A program made the position numbers and the translations under genes. From JBBSQE01 sp038258095 (GTDB lineage: Bacteria > Actinomycetota > Thermoleophilia > Solirubrobacterales > 70-9): DNA of 17,233 nt. The DNA lies in assembly GCA_038258095.1 (NCBI GenBank), contig JBBSQE010000040.1:1-17233 (forward strand), in the 5' to 3' direction. Positions 1 to 6,813 of the stretch are shown here, piece by piece (within the stretch, counting starts at the first letter, position 1; each line of letters opens with the position of its first letter). The notes under the pieces were generated by a model. That model did no database searches. It was given only the letters and a program-made list of their open reading frames with translations, and was not told where the DNA came from.

Positions 1-1221
1 CGCCGCATCACCGCCGTGCGACAGAGCCGCCTCGCCGACATCTCGGCGCTGATCGAGGAGTCTCTCTCGGTGTCCGGCATCCTGCTCGGCAAGACGATGG
101 GCCGCTCGGGTGAGCTGGCCACGCGTTTCGAGGCCGAGTCATCAGAGCTCGCCGATCTCGAGGTCCGCTCGCGCATGGCCGGGCGCTGGCGCATGGCCAC
201 GATCCAGATCGCCTTCGCGGCGATGCCGGCGCTCGTCTATCTGTTCGCTGGGCTCAGCGATGGCGGGTCGGGGAGTGCGATCTCCCTCGGCACCCTGGTC
301 GCCTTCACGACCCTCCAGACCCGGATGTTCTTCCCGGTCCAGTCGCTCCTCAGCGTCAGCGTCGACGTGCAGAGCTCCCTCGCCCTCTTCGAGCGGGTGT
401 TCGAGTACCTCGATCTCCCGGTCGAGATCGTGGAGCGCGACGAGGCCGTCCGGCTCGATCCCGGCGAGGTCACGGGCGACGTGGCCTTCGAGGACGTTCG
501 CTTCGGCTACGGCGTCGAGGCCGAGCCGACGCTGCGGGACATCGACCTCCGGATCCCGGCCGGGACGACACTCGCCCTCGTCGGCGAGACCGGTTCGGGC
601 AAGACGACGCTCGCGTACCTGCTCGCCCGCCTCTACGAGCCGCAGGCGGGCCGCGTGACGATCGATGGCGTCGACCTCCGTGACCTCTCCCACGACTCGC
701 TGGCCGCGACCGTCGGCGTCGTCTCTCAGGAGACCTATCTGTTCCACGCCTCGATAGCCGAGAATCTGCGCTTCGCCAAGCCGGGAGCAAACGACGCCGA
801 GGTCGAGCATGCCGCCCGCGCCGCCCAGATCCACGCCACGGTCGCGGCGCTCCCGGAGGGCTACGACACCGTGGTAGGCGAGCGCGGCTACCGCTTCTCC
901 GGCGGCGAAAAGCAACGCATCGCGATCGCCCGGGCCATCCTGCGCAACCCGCCGATCCTGGTCTTGGACGAGGCGACCAGCGCCCTTGACTCGGAGACCG
1001 AGCTGGCCGTGCAAACCGCCCTCGAGGAGCTCGCCAGGGGCCGCACGACACTGGCGATCGCCCACCGCCTCTCCACGATCCGGTCGGCCGAGCAGATCGC
1101 CGTCCTCGATCACGGCCGTGTGGCCGAGCTCGGCACCCACGACGAGCTGTTCGGGTCCGGCGGCCGCTACGCGGGAATGGTCGGCGCCCAGCACGGGGCC
1201 GAGCTTTCACTGGCGGCGTAA
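1..1221 (+). CDS. ABC exporter, fused permease and ATPase, 5' truncated by window edge
   Basis: ATP-driven export half-transporter with a membrane domain followed by a nucleotide-binding domain, the layout of MsbA/MDR-type exporters. The reading frame is open from base 1, so the true start and the first transmembrane helices lie outside the window. About 405 codons are visible. Counting from the valine codon at 16, the last membrane helices lie around residues 60-115. The ATPase follows: Walker A GETGSGKTT near 190-198, an LSGGQ-type signature seen as FSGGEKQR near 294-301, Walker B ILVLDEATSALD near 314-325 and the H-loop histidine in AHRLSTI near 350. All catalytic motifs are intact, so the protein looks functional. 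Such half-transporters work as homodimers or as heterodimers with a neighbour; any partner gene would lie upstream, out of view. The substrate cannot be told from the sequence. It ends at TAA 1219-1221, convergent with the MFS gene. Confidence 0.93.
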   Translation, partial: RRITAVRQSRLADISALIEESLSVSGILLGKTMGRSGELATRFEAESSELADLEVRSRMAGRWRMATIQIAFAAMPALVYLFAGLSDGGSGSAISLGTLVAFTTLQTRMFFPVQSLLSVSVDVQSSLALFERVFEYLDLPVEIVERDEAVRLDPGEVTGDVAFEDVRFGYGVEAEPTLRDIDLRIPAGTTLALVGETGSGKTTLAYLLARLYEPQAGRVTIDGVDLRDLSHDSLAATVGVVSQETYLFHASIAENLRFAKPGANDAEVEHAARAAQIHATVAALPEGYDTVVGERGYRFSGGEKQRIAIARAILRNPPILVLDEATSALDSETELAVQTALEELARGRTTLAIAHRLSTIRSAEQIAVLDHGRVAELGTHDELFGSGGRYAGMVGAQHGAELSLAA

Positions 1222-1250
1222 GCGCGCGTCCCGGGGTGACGAAGGGTCGA

Positions 1251-1291
1251 TTGGGGAGTTGATGCCTCTGTAGGGGCTGTCAACTTCCCAA
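1251..1291. terminator. Stem-loop between convergent genes, probable bidirectional terminator
   Basis: TTGGGGAGTTGA (1251-1262) pairs with TCAACTTCCCAA (1280-1291) over 12 positions with one G-U wobble. Inside the loop GCCTC and GGGGC can extend the stem. It sits in the 103-bp gap between the stops of the ABC exporter and the MFS transporter, where a terminator for both strands is expected. There is no T-run on either side, so it is not a classical intrinsic terminator. The structure is seen; the role is inferred. Confidence 0.6.
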
Positions 1292-1324
1292 CGCACGCCA
1301 GTGGGGCGTCTCCCAGGTACCGCT

Positions 1325-2863
1325 CTACGAGTCCTCTGTCGCCCCGATGAGCGCCGCGGGGGCCGGGGCGTCGCGGTCGGGGCTGAGCGGCGCACCCGAG
1401 ACCGGGCAGATCCGGTCGGGCTTGGCCTTCTCGTCGGTGATTCCGTCGCCGTCGGCATCCTCGTCGAGGACATCGGCGTCGATCGTGAACCAGGCGATGA
1501 TCCCTCCGCAGGCCGCGGCTGCGGCGCAGACGATCATCGCCGTGTGAAAGCCGCTGGTGAGGATCTCCGGGTCATAGAACTTGTCGCCCGTGATCCCGGC
1601 GATGAGCGGGAGCACCGCGACTGCGAGGAGGCCGGCGACCCTCGAGACGGCGTTGTTGATCCCGGAGGCCATGCCGGCGTGCTTTGAGTCCGCGGCGGCG
1701 AGGACCGTAGCCGTCACCGGGGCGACGACGAATGTGAGGCCGATCCCGAAGACGACGACGGCGGGGAACACGGTCGAGATGTACGAGTCGCCCGGGTTGA
1801 TACGGAGCATCAGCAGCATGCCCGTGGCGATGATGAGGGGGCCGACCGTCAAGGGGATGCGCGCGCCGATCCGCTGCGCGAGAGCGCCCGCGCGTGCCGA
1901 GAAGGCGAGCATCAGCGCGGTGATCGGAAGGGACGCGGCTCCTGCGGCGATCGGGTCGTAGTCGAGCGAGATCTGGAGGAAGGCGACCAGGAGGAAGAAG
2001 ACCCCGCCCATCGCCCCGTAGACGACGAACGTGACGGCGTTCGCGGCCGAGAACTGGCGCGAGCTGAAGATGTCGAGGCTCATCATCGGGTTGTCGCTAC
2101 GCCGCTCCTGCACGATGAATGCGATCAATGCGGCGACGCCGCCGATCCCGGCGATGAAGATCAGTGGGGAGATCCCGCTCGGCGCCTCGATCAGCGAGTA
2201 GGTCGTCCCGGCCAGGCCGATGGCCGCGAGAGCCGCGCCCAGGTAGTCGAGCCTCCCGTGCGCGTTGGGGTCCCTGGTCTCCGGCACGTGGCGGGCTGCC
2301 AGCGCGATCACCAATGCCCCGAGCGGAAGATTGATGAGGAAGATCGCACGCCAGGACACCGCGTCGACGAGGTATCCGCCGAGGAGCGGCCCGACTGCCG
2401 CGGCCACGCCTCCGAGCCCTGACCAGGCGCCGATCGCCGGCCCGCGGTCCTCCTTGCGGAACGTCGCCTCGATGATCGCGAGGCTCCCCGGAGTCAACAG
2501 TGCCCCGCCGATCCCCTGCAGCATGCGGGCTGCGATCAGGACCTCCGTGGTCGGAGCGGCGGCGCAGAGGGCTGAGGCGATCGTGAACCAGGCGACGCCG
2601 AAGGTAAACATGCGGCGGCGGCCGAGGCGGTCGCCCAGCGCGCCGCCCAGCAGGATCAGTGCAGCCAGGGTCAGCGTGTAGCCGTTGAGGATCCACTGCA
2701 GCGAGGCGGTCGTCGCGTTGAGATCGCGCCCGATGGCGGGCAGGGCAACGTTGACGACGGTTCCGTCGAGGAAGACGATGCTCGAGCCGAGCACGGTCGT
2801 TGCGAGGACCCACTTGCCGTGGGCGCTGTCGTATCGCACGCCCTCGGCCTTAGGATCGGGCAT
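1325..2863 (-). CDS. DHA2-family (14-TM) MFS drug/proton antiporter
   Basis: Predicted inner-membrane proton-coupled multidrug exporter of 512 aa, the usual size for EmrB/QacA-type DHA2 carriers. Near the N-terminus LDGTVVNVALPAI (about residues 32-44) is the family motif of helix 1. GGALGDRLGRRRMF (about 73-86) is MFS motif A in loop 2-3. Many hydrophobic segments follow to about residue 465. The chosen ATG at 2861-2863 begins MPDPKAEG; the frame stays open well upstream, but there it lies antisense to the aldo/keto reductase. A GTG at 2839 preceded by AAGGCCGAGGG is an alternative start. Oddity: after the last helix there is an acidic, Asp-rich tail containing DEDADGDGITDEK, like the calcium-binding repeats of thrombospondin type 3, and then CPVSGAPL; this tail is not part of the MFS fold. 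It is divergent from the aldo/keto reductase, with 69 bp between the starts. The family call is firm; the substrate is unknown. Confidence 0.92.
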   Translation of the reverse strand: MPDPKAEGVRYDSAHGKWVLATTVLGSSIVFLDGTVVNVALPAIGRDLNATTASLQWILNGYTLTLAALILLGGALGDRLGRRRMFTFGVAWFTIASALCAAAPTTEVLIAARMLQGIGGALLTPGSLAIIEATFRKEDRGPAIGAWSGLGGVAAAVGPLLGGYLVDAVSWRAIFLINLPLGALVIALAARHVPETRDPNAHGRLDYLGAALAAIGLAGTTYSLIEAPSGISPLIFIAGIGGVAALIAFIVQERRSDNPMMSLDIFSSRQFSAANAVTFVVYGAMGGVFFLLVAFLQISLDYDPIAAGAASLPITALMLAFSARAGALAQRIGARIPLTVGPLIIATGMLLMLRINPGDSYISTVFPAVVVFGIGLTFVVAPVTATVLAAADSKHAGMASGINNAVSRVAGLLAVAVLPLIAGITGDKFYDPEILTSGFHTAMIVCAAAAACGGIIAWFTIDADVLDEDADGDGITDEKAKPDRICPVSGAPLSPDRDAPAPAALIGATEDS

Positions 2864-2932
2864 GCTCCCGAGTCTGACGACCGTGTCAAGGGGTGCGTGG
2901 CATCGACAACGAGCCCCTCGCGAAAGGACCGA

Positions 2933-3763
2933 ATGGCAAGCGTTCCCAGGATCGAGCTGAACAGCGGCACAACCATTCCGCAGCTCGGTTTCGGCGTATT
3001 CCAGATTCCTCCGGAGGACACGCAAGAGATCGTCGAGCAGGCGCTCGAGATCGGATACCGCCACATCGACACGGCTGCGGCGTATCGCAATGAGATGGGC
3101 GTCGGGCAGGCGATCGAGGCATCCGGACCCTCCCGCGACGACGTCTTCGTGACGACGAAGCTCTGGAACGACGACCAGGGCAGCGCCCCGGCCCGCACAG
3201 CCCTCGAGGCGAGCCTCGACCGTCTCGGGATGGACCACGTCGACCTCTACCTGATTCATTGGCCCGCCCCGCCCAAGGACAAGTTCGTCGAGACCTGGGA
3301 GACGTTCCAGGAACTGAAGATCGAAGGCCGGGCCCGCGCGATCGGGGTTTCGAACTTCCGCGTCGAGGATCTCGAGCGGCTGACCGTGGAGACCGACATC
3401 GTTCCGGCGGTCAACCAGATCGAGCTCCACCCCGAGCTCCAGCAATCCGAGCTGCGTGCCTACCACTTGTCACAGGGAATCGTCACCGAAGCCTGGAGCC
3501 CGATCGCCCAGGGCGAGGTGCTCGGCAGCGAGACGGTCTGCGAGATCGCCGAGGCGCACGGCAAGACGCCTGCCCAGGCCATCCTCCGCTGGCACATCCA
3601 GCTGGGGAATATCGTCTTCCCGAAGTCGGTCACCCCGGAGCGGATCCGCGCGAACTTCGAGCTATTCGACTTCGAGCTGACCCATGAGCAGATGGCGGCG
3701 TTCGAATCGATCGACGCCGGGAACAGGACGGGGCCGGACCCGGCGACGTTCGTCACGCCATAA
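2933..3763 (+). CDS. Aldo/keto reductase (2,5-diketo-D-gluconate reductase-like)
   Basis: Cytosolic NADPH-dependent carbonyl reductase of 276 aa, a normal length for AKR family 5-type enzymes. The catalytic tetrad is visible: Asp46 and Tyr51 in HIDTAAAY, Lys76 in VTTKLW and His109 in LIHWP. The C-terminal cofactor region contains the typical FPKSVTPERIRANF, which binds the NADPH phosphate. The start is the ATG at 2933 because AAAGGA lies just before it at 2923-2928 and the protein then begins MASVPRIEL, as in relatives; the open frame extends further upstream over the divergent promoter. The gene is divergent from the MFS exporter and may share a control region with it. The physiological substrate (aldehyde, methylglyoxal or keto-sugar) cannot be decided. 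Confidence 0.93.
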   Translation: MASVPRIELNSGTTIPQLGFGVFQIPPEDTQEIVEQALEIGYRHIDTAAAYRNEMGVGQAIEASGPSRDDVFVTTKLWNDDQGSAPARTALEASLDRLGMDHVDLYLIHWPAPPKDKFVETWETFQELKIEGRARAIGVSNFRVEDLERLTVETDIVPAVNQIELHPELQQSELRAYHLSQGIVTEAWSPIAQGEVLGSETVCEIAEAHGKTPAQAILRWHIQLGNIVFPKSVTPERIRANFELFDFELTHEQMAAFESIDAGNRTGPDPATFVTP

Positions 3764-3795
3764 GGACGGGGCGCGCGGCGCCAAGGGACCTCCGT

Positions 3796-4013
3796 CTAGA
3801 CGATCCCCTGGGCAAACTTCGTACCGGTGGCGCGCGTGAAGCCGGCGATGTTCGCGCCGGTCGCGTGTTTGCCCTCGTGCCCTTTAGCTCTTCGCCGTGT
3901 CGCGGCAGAGCCCATGGATCGTGCTCCTCGTCTCGCGCACGCGGTCGTCGACCATGGCGAGAGACCAATCGTCCCGAGCGGCGTTCTACTCCATTTCGAA
4001 GGCTGACGCGCCG
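3796..4013 (-). pseudogene. Decayed C-terminal fragment of glutamate dehydrogenase
   Basis: Joining frames on the minus strand rebuilds the end of a GdhA-type glutamate dehydrogenase. From the high coordinate: SGASAFEME, then an in-frame TAG (3986-3988) where the family has Gln, then NAARDDWSLAMVDDRVRETR and STIHGLC. One frame over comes RHGEELKG. In the third frame GKHATGANIAGFTRATGT and KFAQGIV lead to a stop at 3796-3798. GANIAGF and the ending AQG(V/I)V are hallmarks of the family C-terminus. One nonsense codon and about two frameshifts make it non-functional. Nothing recognisable as glutamate dehydrogenase remains upstream of about 4013, so most of the gene is gone. Identity is inferred from motif memory, not from an alignment. 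Confidence 0.75.
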
Positions 4014-4129
4014 GACCTCATGGGCCCACTCCGGCTCCCAGTGGAGTGGAGCGGGCCAGCTCCCTGAGTTGCGGCGCCGACACCCGATCGTGCTGGCGTG
4101 AGGCGACCTCCCACACCTGACCCCGCGAA

Positions 4130-4173
4130 GGGTGTTCCGAAGTTGGGTCCATAGACCCAACCAGGGGACACCC
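4130..4173. repeat. Long two-part hairpin upstream of msrA
   Basis: GTTGGGTC (4142-4149) and GACCCAAC (4154-4161) form a perfect 8-bp stem with the 4-nt loop CATA. Outside it GGGTGTTCC (4130-4138) pairs with GGGACACCC (4165-4173) through one G-T wobble. It lies close to where the glutamate dehydrogenase remnant breaks off, and about 120 bp before msrA. No protein motif spans it. It could be a structured leader, a terminator without U-tract, or a relic end of a mobile element; the sequence does not decide. Confidence 0.6.
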
Positions 4174-4216
4174 CGCCGAACTCTCCCTCCCTGGCGCTAG
4201 ACAACCGCGGCGCGGC

Positions 4217-4245
4217 TTGCGGAGCGCCGACCGAAGTTGTAATTG
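4217..4245 (+). promoter_or_regulatory. Candidate msrA promoter
   Basis: TTGCGG (4217-4222), a 17-nt spacer and TAATTG (4240-4245), about 50 bp before the msrA start. A 15-nt spacing to TGTAAT (4238-4243) is an alternative -10. This is the only AT-containing patch in the upstream region. Weak matches only. Confidence 0.3.
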
Positions 4246-4294
4246 GGCCGTTAGGTCCCCTCGGTAACGTCTCTCCCAGACCAAAGGAGACAGG

Positions 4295-4996
4295 ATGAGC
4301 CGCATGGGAAAGCTGATGATGATGTTGAGCCCCGAGAAGACGAAGATGGCCTCGCCGGACGACGCACTGCCCGGTCGTGATGCCCCCGGATTCGACGTTC
4401 CGGACCGCCACGCCGTGCTCGGAAACCCGATCAAGCCGCCGTTCGCCGACGGCATCGAAACCGCCTACTTCGCACTCGGCTGCTTCTGGGGTGCCGAGCG
4501 CCTCTTCTGGGGGATCGACGGCGTCCACTCGACCGCGGTCGGCTACATCGGCGGCCATACGCCCAATCCGACCTACGACGAGGTTTGCAGCGCGCGCACC
4601 GGTCACGCCGAAGCGGTGATGGTCGCGTTCGATCCCGAGAAGATCAGCTACGCGGACCTGTTGAAGACCTTCTTCGAGGAGCACGATCCGACTCAGGGAA
4701 TGCGCCAAGGCAACGACGTCGGCACCCAGTATCGCTCCGGCATCTATTACTCCGACGAGGAGCAGAAGGCAACCGCCGAGACTGCGATCGCGGCATACGA
4801 CAAGGCGCTGACCTCCTCGGGCCACGAGCGCGTGACGACGGAGCTCGCGCCGGCCGGGACGTTCTACTACGCCGAGGACTACCACCAGCAGTACCTGCAC
4901 AAGGTGCCGAACGGCTACTGCGGCCTCGCCGGCACCGGCGTCGCCTGTCAGATCCCCCTGGCCGCGGCGAAGCCCGCGGACGCGGCGACCGCCTAG
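4295..4996 (+). CDS. msrA: Peptide-methionine (S)-S-oxide reductase MsrA
   Basis: Cytosolic repair enzyme that reduces the S-epimer of methionine sulfoxide in proteins, using thioredoxin. It has 233 aa, close to the longer bacterial MsrA form. The catalytic Cys63 is in GCFWGAER, and the resolving cysteines Cys209 and Cys218 are in NGYCGLAGTGVACQIP, spaced as in E. coli-type three-cysteine MsrA. GYIGG and YRSGIYY are further family motifs. The start is the ATG at 4295, with a very good ribosome site AAAGGAGA at 4283-4290. Single-gene unit. Its stop TAG (4994-4996) is only seven bases from the left end of the IS element, so the gene survived the insertion intact. Confidence 0.97.
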   Translation: MSRMGKLMMMLSPEKTKMASPDDALPGRDAPGFDVPDRHAVLGNPIKPPFADGIETAYFALGCFWGAERLFWGIDGVHSTAVGYIGGHTPNPTYDEVCSARTGHAEAVMVAFDPEKISYADLLKTFFEEHDPTQGMRQGNDVGTQYRSGIYYSDEEQKATAETAIAAYDKALTSSGHERVTTELAPAGTFYYAEDYHQQYLHKVPNGYCGLAGTGVACQIPLAAAKPADAATA

Positions 4997-5000
4997 CGAC

Positions 5001-5003
5001 TAA
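5001..5003. repeat. Target-site duplication TAA, left copy
   Basis: TAA directly before the left inverted repeat, matched by TAA at 6418-6420. Three-base TNA-type duplications fit IS5-family elements of the IS427 group. Confidence 0.75.
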
Positions 5004-5023
5004 GAAGGTGTCTCAAAACCCCC
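5004..5023 (+). repeat. IS left terminal inverted repeat
   Basis: Twenty bases beginning GAAGGTGTCTC and ending in a C-run; exact reverse complement of 6398-6417. It lies 18 bp before the start of the passenger gene. Confidence 0.93.
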
Positions 5024-5041
5024 CGGTAGCCTCTCCGTCGC

Positions 5042-5518
5042 GTGGCGCGAACGTGGCTTCAGCTCAGAGTTGATCTCCTCGGCGGCCGCGGCGAGGACCT
5101 CGAACCGACCCCTGGGCGGATCTTCATCTGCGGTCCCGCCCATAGCTTCGGTCAGCTCGCCGACGCAATCAACGGGGCATTCGGCCGCTGGGATCTCTCC
5201 CACCTGCACGACTTCGAGCTCGCCGACGGCCGCAAGATCGGCTTTCCGAGCGATGAGTTCGCTCCCGATCTGAGCTGGGAGGACCAAGCAGAGCTGAAGC
5301 CCGCGAAGGAGCTGGAGCTCGGTGAGGAGTTCGCCTTCACCTTCGACTTCGGTGATGACTGGCGCCACCGCTGTCGGGTCCTGGCGGAGAAGATCGACCC
5401 GCGCGATGAGTGGGGGCCTGGTCCGCTGCCAAGGGAGCCGGTCGCGGTCTGGGGCTGGGGCTCGATCCCCGACCAGTATGGACGCGTCTCGGCGGCCGAG
5501 TTGGATCTAGACGAATAG
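5042..5518 (+). CDS. Plasmid pRiA4b ORF-3-like protein, IS passenger gene
   Basis: 158-aa protein of the pRiA4b ORF-3 family (Pfam PRiA4_ORF3). The family mark is the aromatic/acidic block FDFGDDWRHR at residues 101-110, preceded by HSFGQLADAINGAFGRW (about 35-50) and followed by WGWGSIPDQYGR near the end. The GTG at 5042 gives MARTWLQLRV, which fits the family N-terminus; no clear ribosome site precedes it. The gene lies wholly inside the inverted repeats of the IS. Members of this family were noted as the tnpR-type second gene of IS1096 in mycobacteria, so association with transposons is known, but the biochemical role is not established. Here it runs against the transposase and overlaps its 3' end by 12 bp. 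Function in the element is unknown. Confidence 0.85.
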   Translation: MARTWLQLRVDLLGGRGEDLEPTPGRIFICGPAHSFGQLADAINGAFGRWDLSHLHDFELADGRKIGFPSDEFAPDLSWEDQAELKPAKELELGEEFAFTFDFGDDWRHRCRVLAEKIDPRDEWGPGPLPREPVAVWGWGSIPDQYGRVSAAELDLDE

Positions 5519-6324
5519 CTCCTCGGGCCAGCCGAGCATCCGCCGGCAGATCACCGCGCAGCCGAGGTGGAGGAAGGCGAGATGCAGCTCGGGCAGGCGC
5601 TCGTAGCGGGTCCGCAGACGGCGGAAGTTGTGGAGCCAGGCGAAGCCGCGCTCGACCACCCAGCGCCGCTTGCCGAGTCCCGATCCGTGCTCGCTGAGGC
5701 GCCGGGCTATCAGCGGCGCGATTCCGCGTGATCGCAGCTCGCGCCGATATTTGTCGAAGTCATAGCCGCGATCGGCGAGCAGTGTGCCGGGCCGCTTGCG
5801 AGGCCGGCCACGCCTGCCAGCAAGCGGCTCCAGGCCGTCGACCAAGGGCAGCAGCTGGGTGACGTCGTTGCGGTTTCCGCCGGTCAGCGAGACCGCGAGC
5901 GGGACGCCTCGGGCGTCGCTCAGCAGGTGGTGCTTGGAGCCGGTGCGCGCGCGGTCGACTGGCGAAGGGCCGGTCTGACCCCCCCTTGCAGAGCGCGTAT
6001 GTGGCTGCCATCGATCGCCGCGGTTTCCCAGTCGATCCGTCCGGCCTGGTTGAGCCGGCGCAAAAGCTCACGGTGCAGTCGGTTGAAGACCCCGTCCCGC
6101 TGCCACTGCTGTAGGCGTCGGTGCGCGGTCGCCGCCGAGCATCCGAGCTCCTGTGGCAGGTGGCGCCAGGCGATGCCGGTGACCAAGACGAAGACGATCG
6201 CGCCAAAGGCAACCCGGTCGTCGACTCTCGGTCGGCCACCTCGTGGTTTGGGCCTCTGCTCGGGGAGCAAGGGCTCCACCACCTCCCAGAGCTCATCGCG
6301 GACTTGCCAGATCGACTCGGCCAC
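5507..6324 (-). CDS. IS5-family transposase, two frames joined by -1 frameshift
   Basis: DDE transposase for the surrounding IS. Frame one begins at GTG 6324 (MAESIWQVRD) with GAGGAGGT at 6330-6337, and on its own would stop at 5920 after 134 aa. Frame two has no good start of its own, begins to match at the G-run 5979-5985 and ends at 5507. A -1 slip on the seven Gs gives a 272-aa protein with the right layout. DUF4096-like DNA-binding N-terminus is at about 7-75, first Asp105 in AAIDGSHIRA, second Asp185 in LLADRGYD, and Glu225 in RRWVVERGFAWLHNFRRL, the IS5-type C-terminal signature. GSKHHLLSDARGVPLAVSLT links the first and second Asp. All three catalytic acids are present. The frameshift could instead be a mutation, but split frames joined by -1 frameshifting are normal in this group. 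Confidence 0.9.
5979..5985 (-). other. Probable -1 programmed frameshift slip site (G7)
   Basis: On the minus strand frame one reads CAA GGG GGG GTC. A one-base backward slip on the seven Gs gives GGG GGT CAG ACC and enters the second transposase frame exactly where family homology continues (QTGPSPVDRARTGSKHH). Role inferred from the way the two frames join. Confidence 0.7.
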
Positions 6325-6397
6325 AACAGACCTCCTCGGACGTGGTTATGTCAACACCCCTGGCTTCGACCCCTCAAGTCCGAGCCCTTCCCCGAGC

Positions 6398-6417
6398 GGG
6401 GGTTTTGAGACACCTTC
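6398..6417 (-). repeat. IS right terminal inverted repeat
   Basis: Exact reverse complement of 5004-5023. Its last base (6417) also serves as the third base of the stop codon of the flanking minus-strand gene. Confidence 0.93.
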
Positions 6418-6803
6418 TAAGGGTCGGTTTCCCCTGATTCGCTCCGCGACCGCCGGCCGAGCCGGCCAGTCGCGCGGCGGATCGGGTGGACGGCCCGCTC
6501 GAGCTCCTCGAGGCTCGACTCGAGCGGCGCGACGGAGTCCTTCATGTCGCCGACGTCGCCGCCCATCGACTCCACGGCGGCTCGCATCTTCTTCACCTCG
6601 TCGTCGAGCGAGTTGACCCGGCCCTCGATCGATCCGAGGGTCCGCGCGAGCTCGGGCAGCACCACCACCGAGGCGGCGATGGTGCGTAGATCCTCGAGAG
6701 CCCCGAGCAGCAGGTTCGGTACGTAGGCGAGCGGCGACGCTGAGCCGCTCTCCTCGATCGCAAGTGACTCGTCCGCTTCCTCTGACTCGAGCTTTCCCAT
6801 CAC
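6417..6803 (-). CDS. Small predicted coiled-coil protein, function unknown
   Basis: 128-aa acidic protein. Residues about 27-55 are moderately hydrophobic (PNLLLGALEDLRTIAASVVV). About 55-105 have a heptad-like pattern with many Leu, Glu and Lys, as in LPELARTLGSIEGRVNSL and SLEELERAVHPI, suggesting a parallel coiled coil. The C-terminus is basic, then acidic. I do not recognise a family. It starts at GTG 6803 or ATG 6800, ten bases after the cyclase stop, with GGGAG just upstream, so the two genes are surely co-transcribed. The TAG stop (6417-6419) uses the terminal base of the IS; the sequence before insertion would also have read TAG there, so the protein is unchanged. It may be a scaffold or regulator for the cyclase, by context only. 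Confidence 0.75.
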   Translation of the reverse strand: MMGKLESEEADESLAIEESGSASPLAYVPNLLLGALEDLRTIAASVVVLPELARTLGSIEGRVNSLDDEVKKMRAAVESMGGDVGDMKDSVAPLESSLEELERAVHPIRRATGRLGRRSRSESGETDP

Positions 6804-6813
6804 GGCTTCTCCC

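Larger units (their letters stand above)
5004..6417. mobile_element. Complete IS5-family (IS427-like) insertion sequence with passenger gene
   Basis: 1414-bp element bounded by 20-bp perfect inverted repeats, 5004-5023 (begins GAAGGTGTCTC) and 6398-6417 (ends GAGACACCTTC), flanked by TAA duplications. It encodes a two-frame DDE transposase on the minus strand (5507-6324) and a pRiA4b ORF-3-like protein on the plus strand (5042-5518). The two are convergent and overlap by 12 bp at their 3' ends, so there is almost no spare sequence. Typical IS427 elements are near 0.8-0.9 kb; the extra length is the passenger gene. Intact ends, an intact D-D-E set and a matching target duplication suggest a recent, possibly active element. 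Confidence 0.92.

Noticed and set aside
142..1194. Long open frame antisense to the ABC exporter
   Set aside because: High GC creates long antisense frames; the plus strand has all ABC motifs in order and this frame has no recognisable protein.
3986..4900. 304-codon minus-strand frame covering msrA
   Set aside because: Antisense to a certain msrA gene and without motifs; only its last nine codons coincide with the glutamate dehydrogenase remnant.
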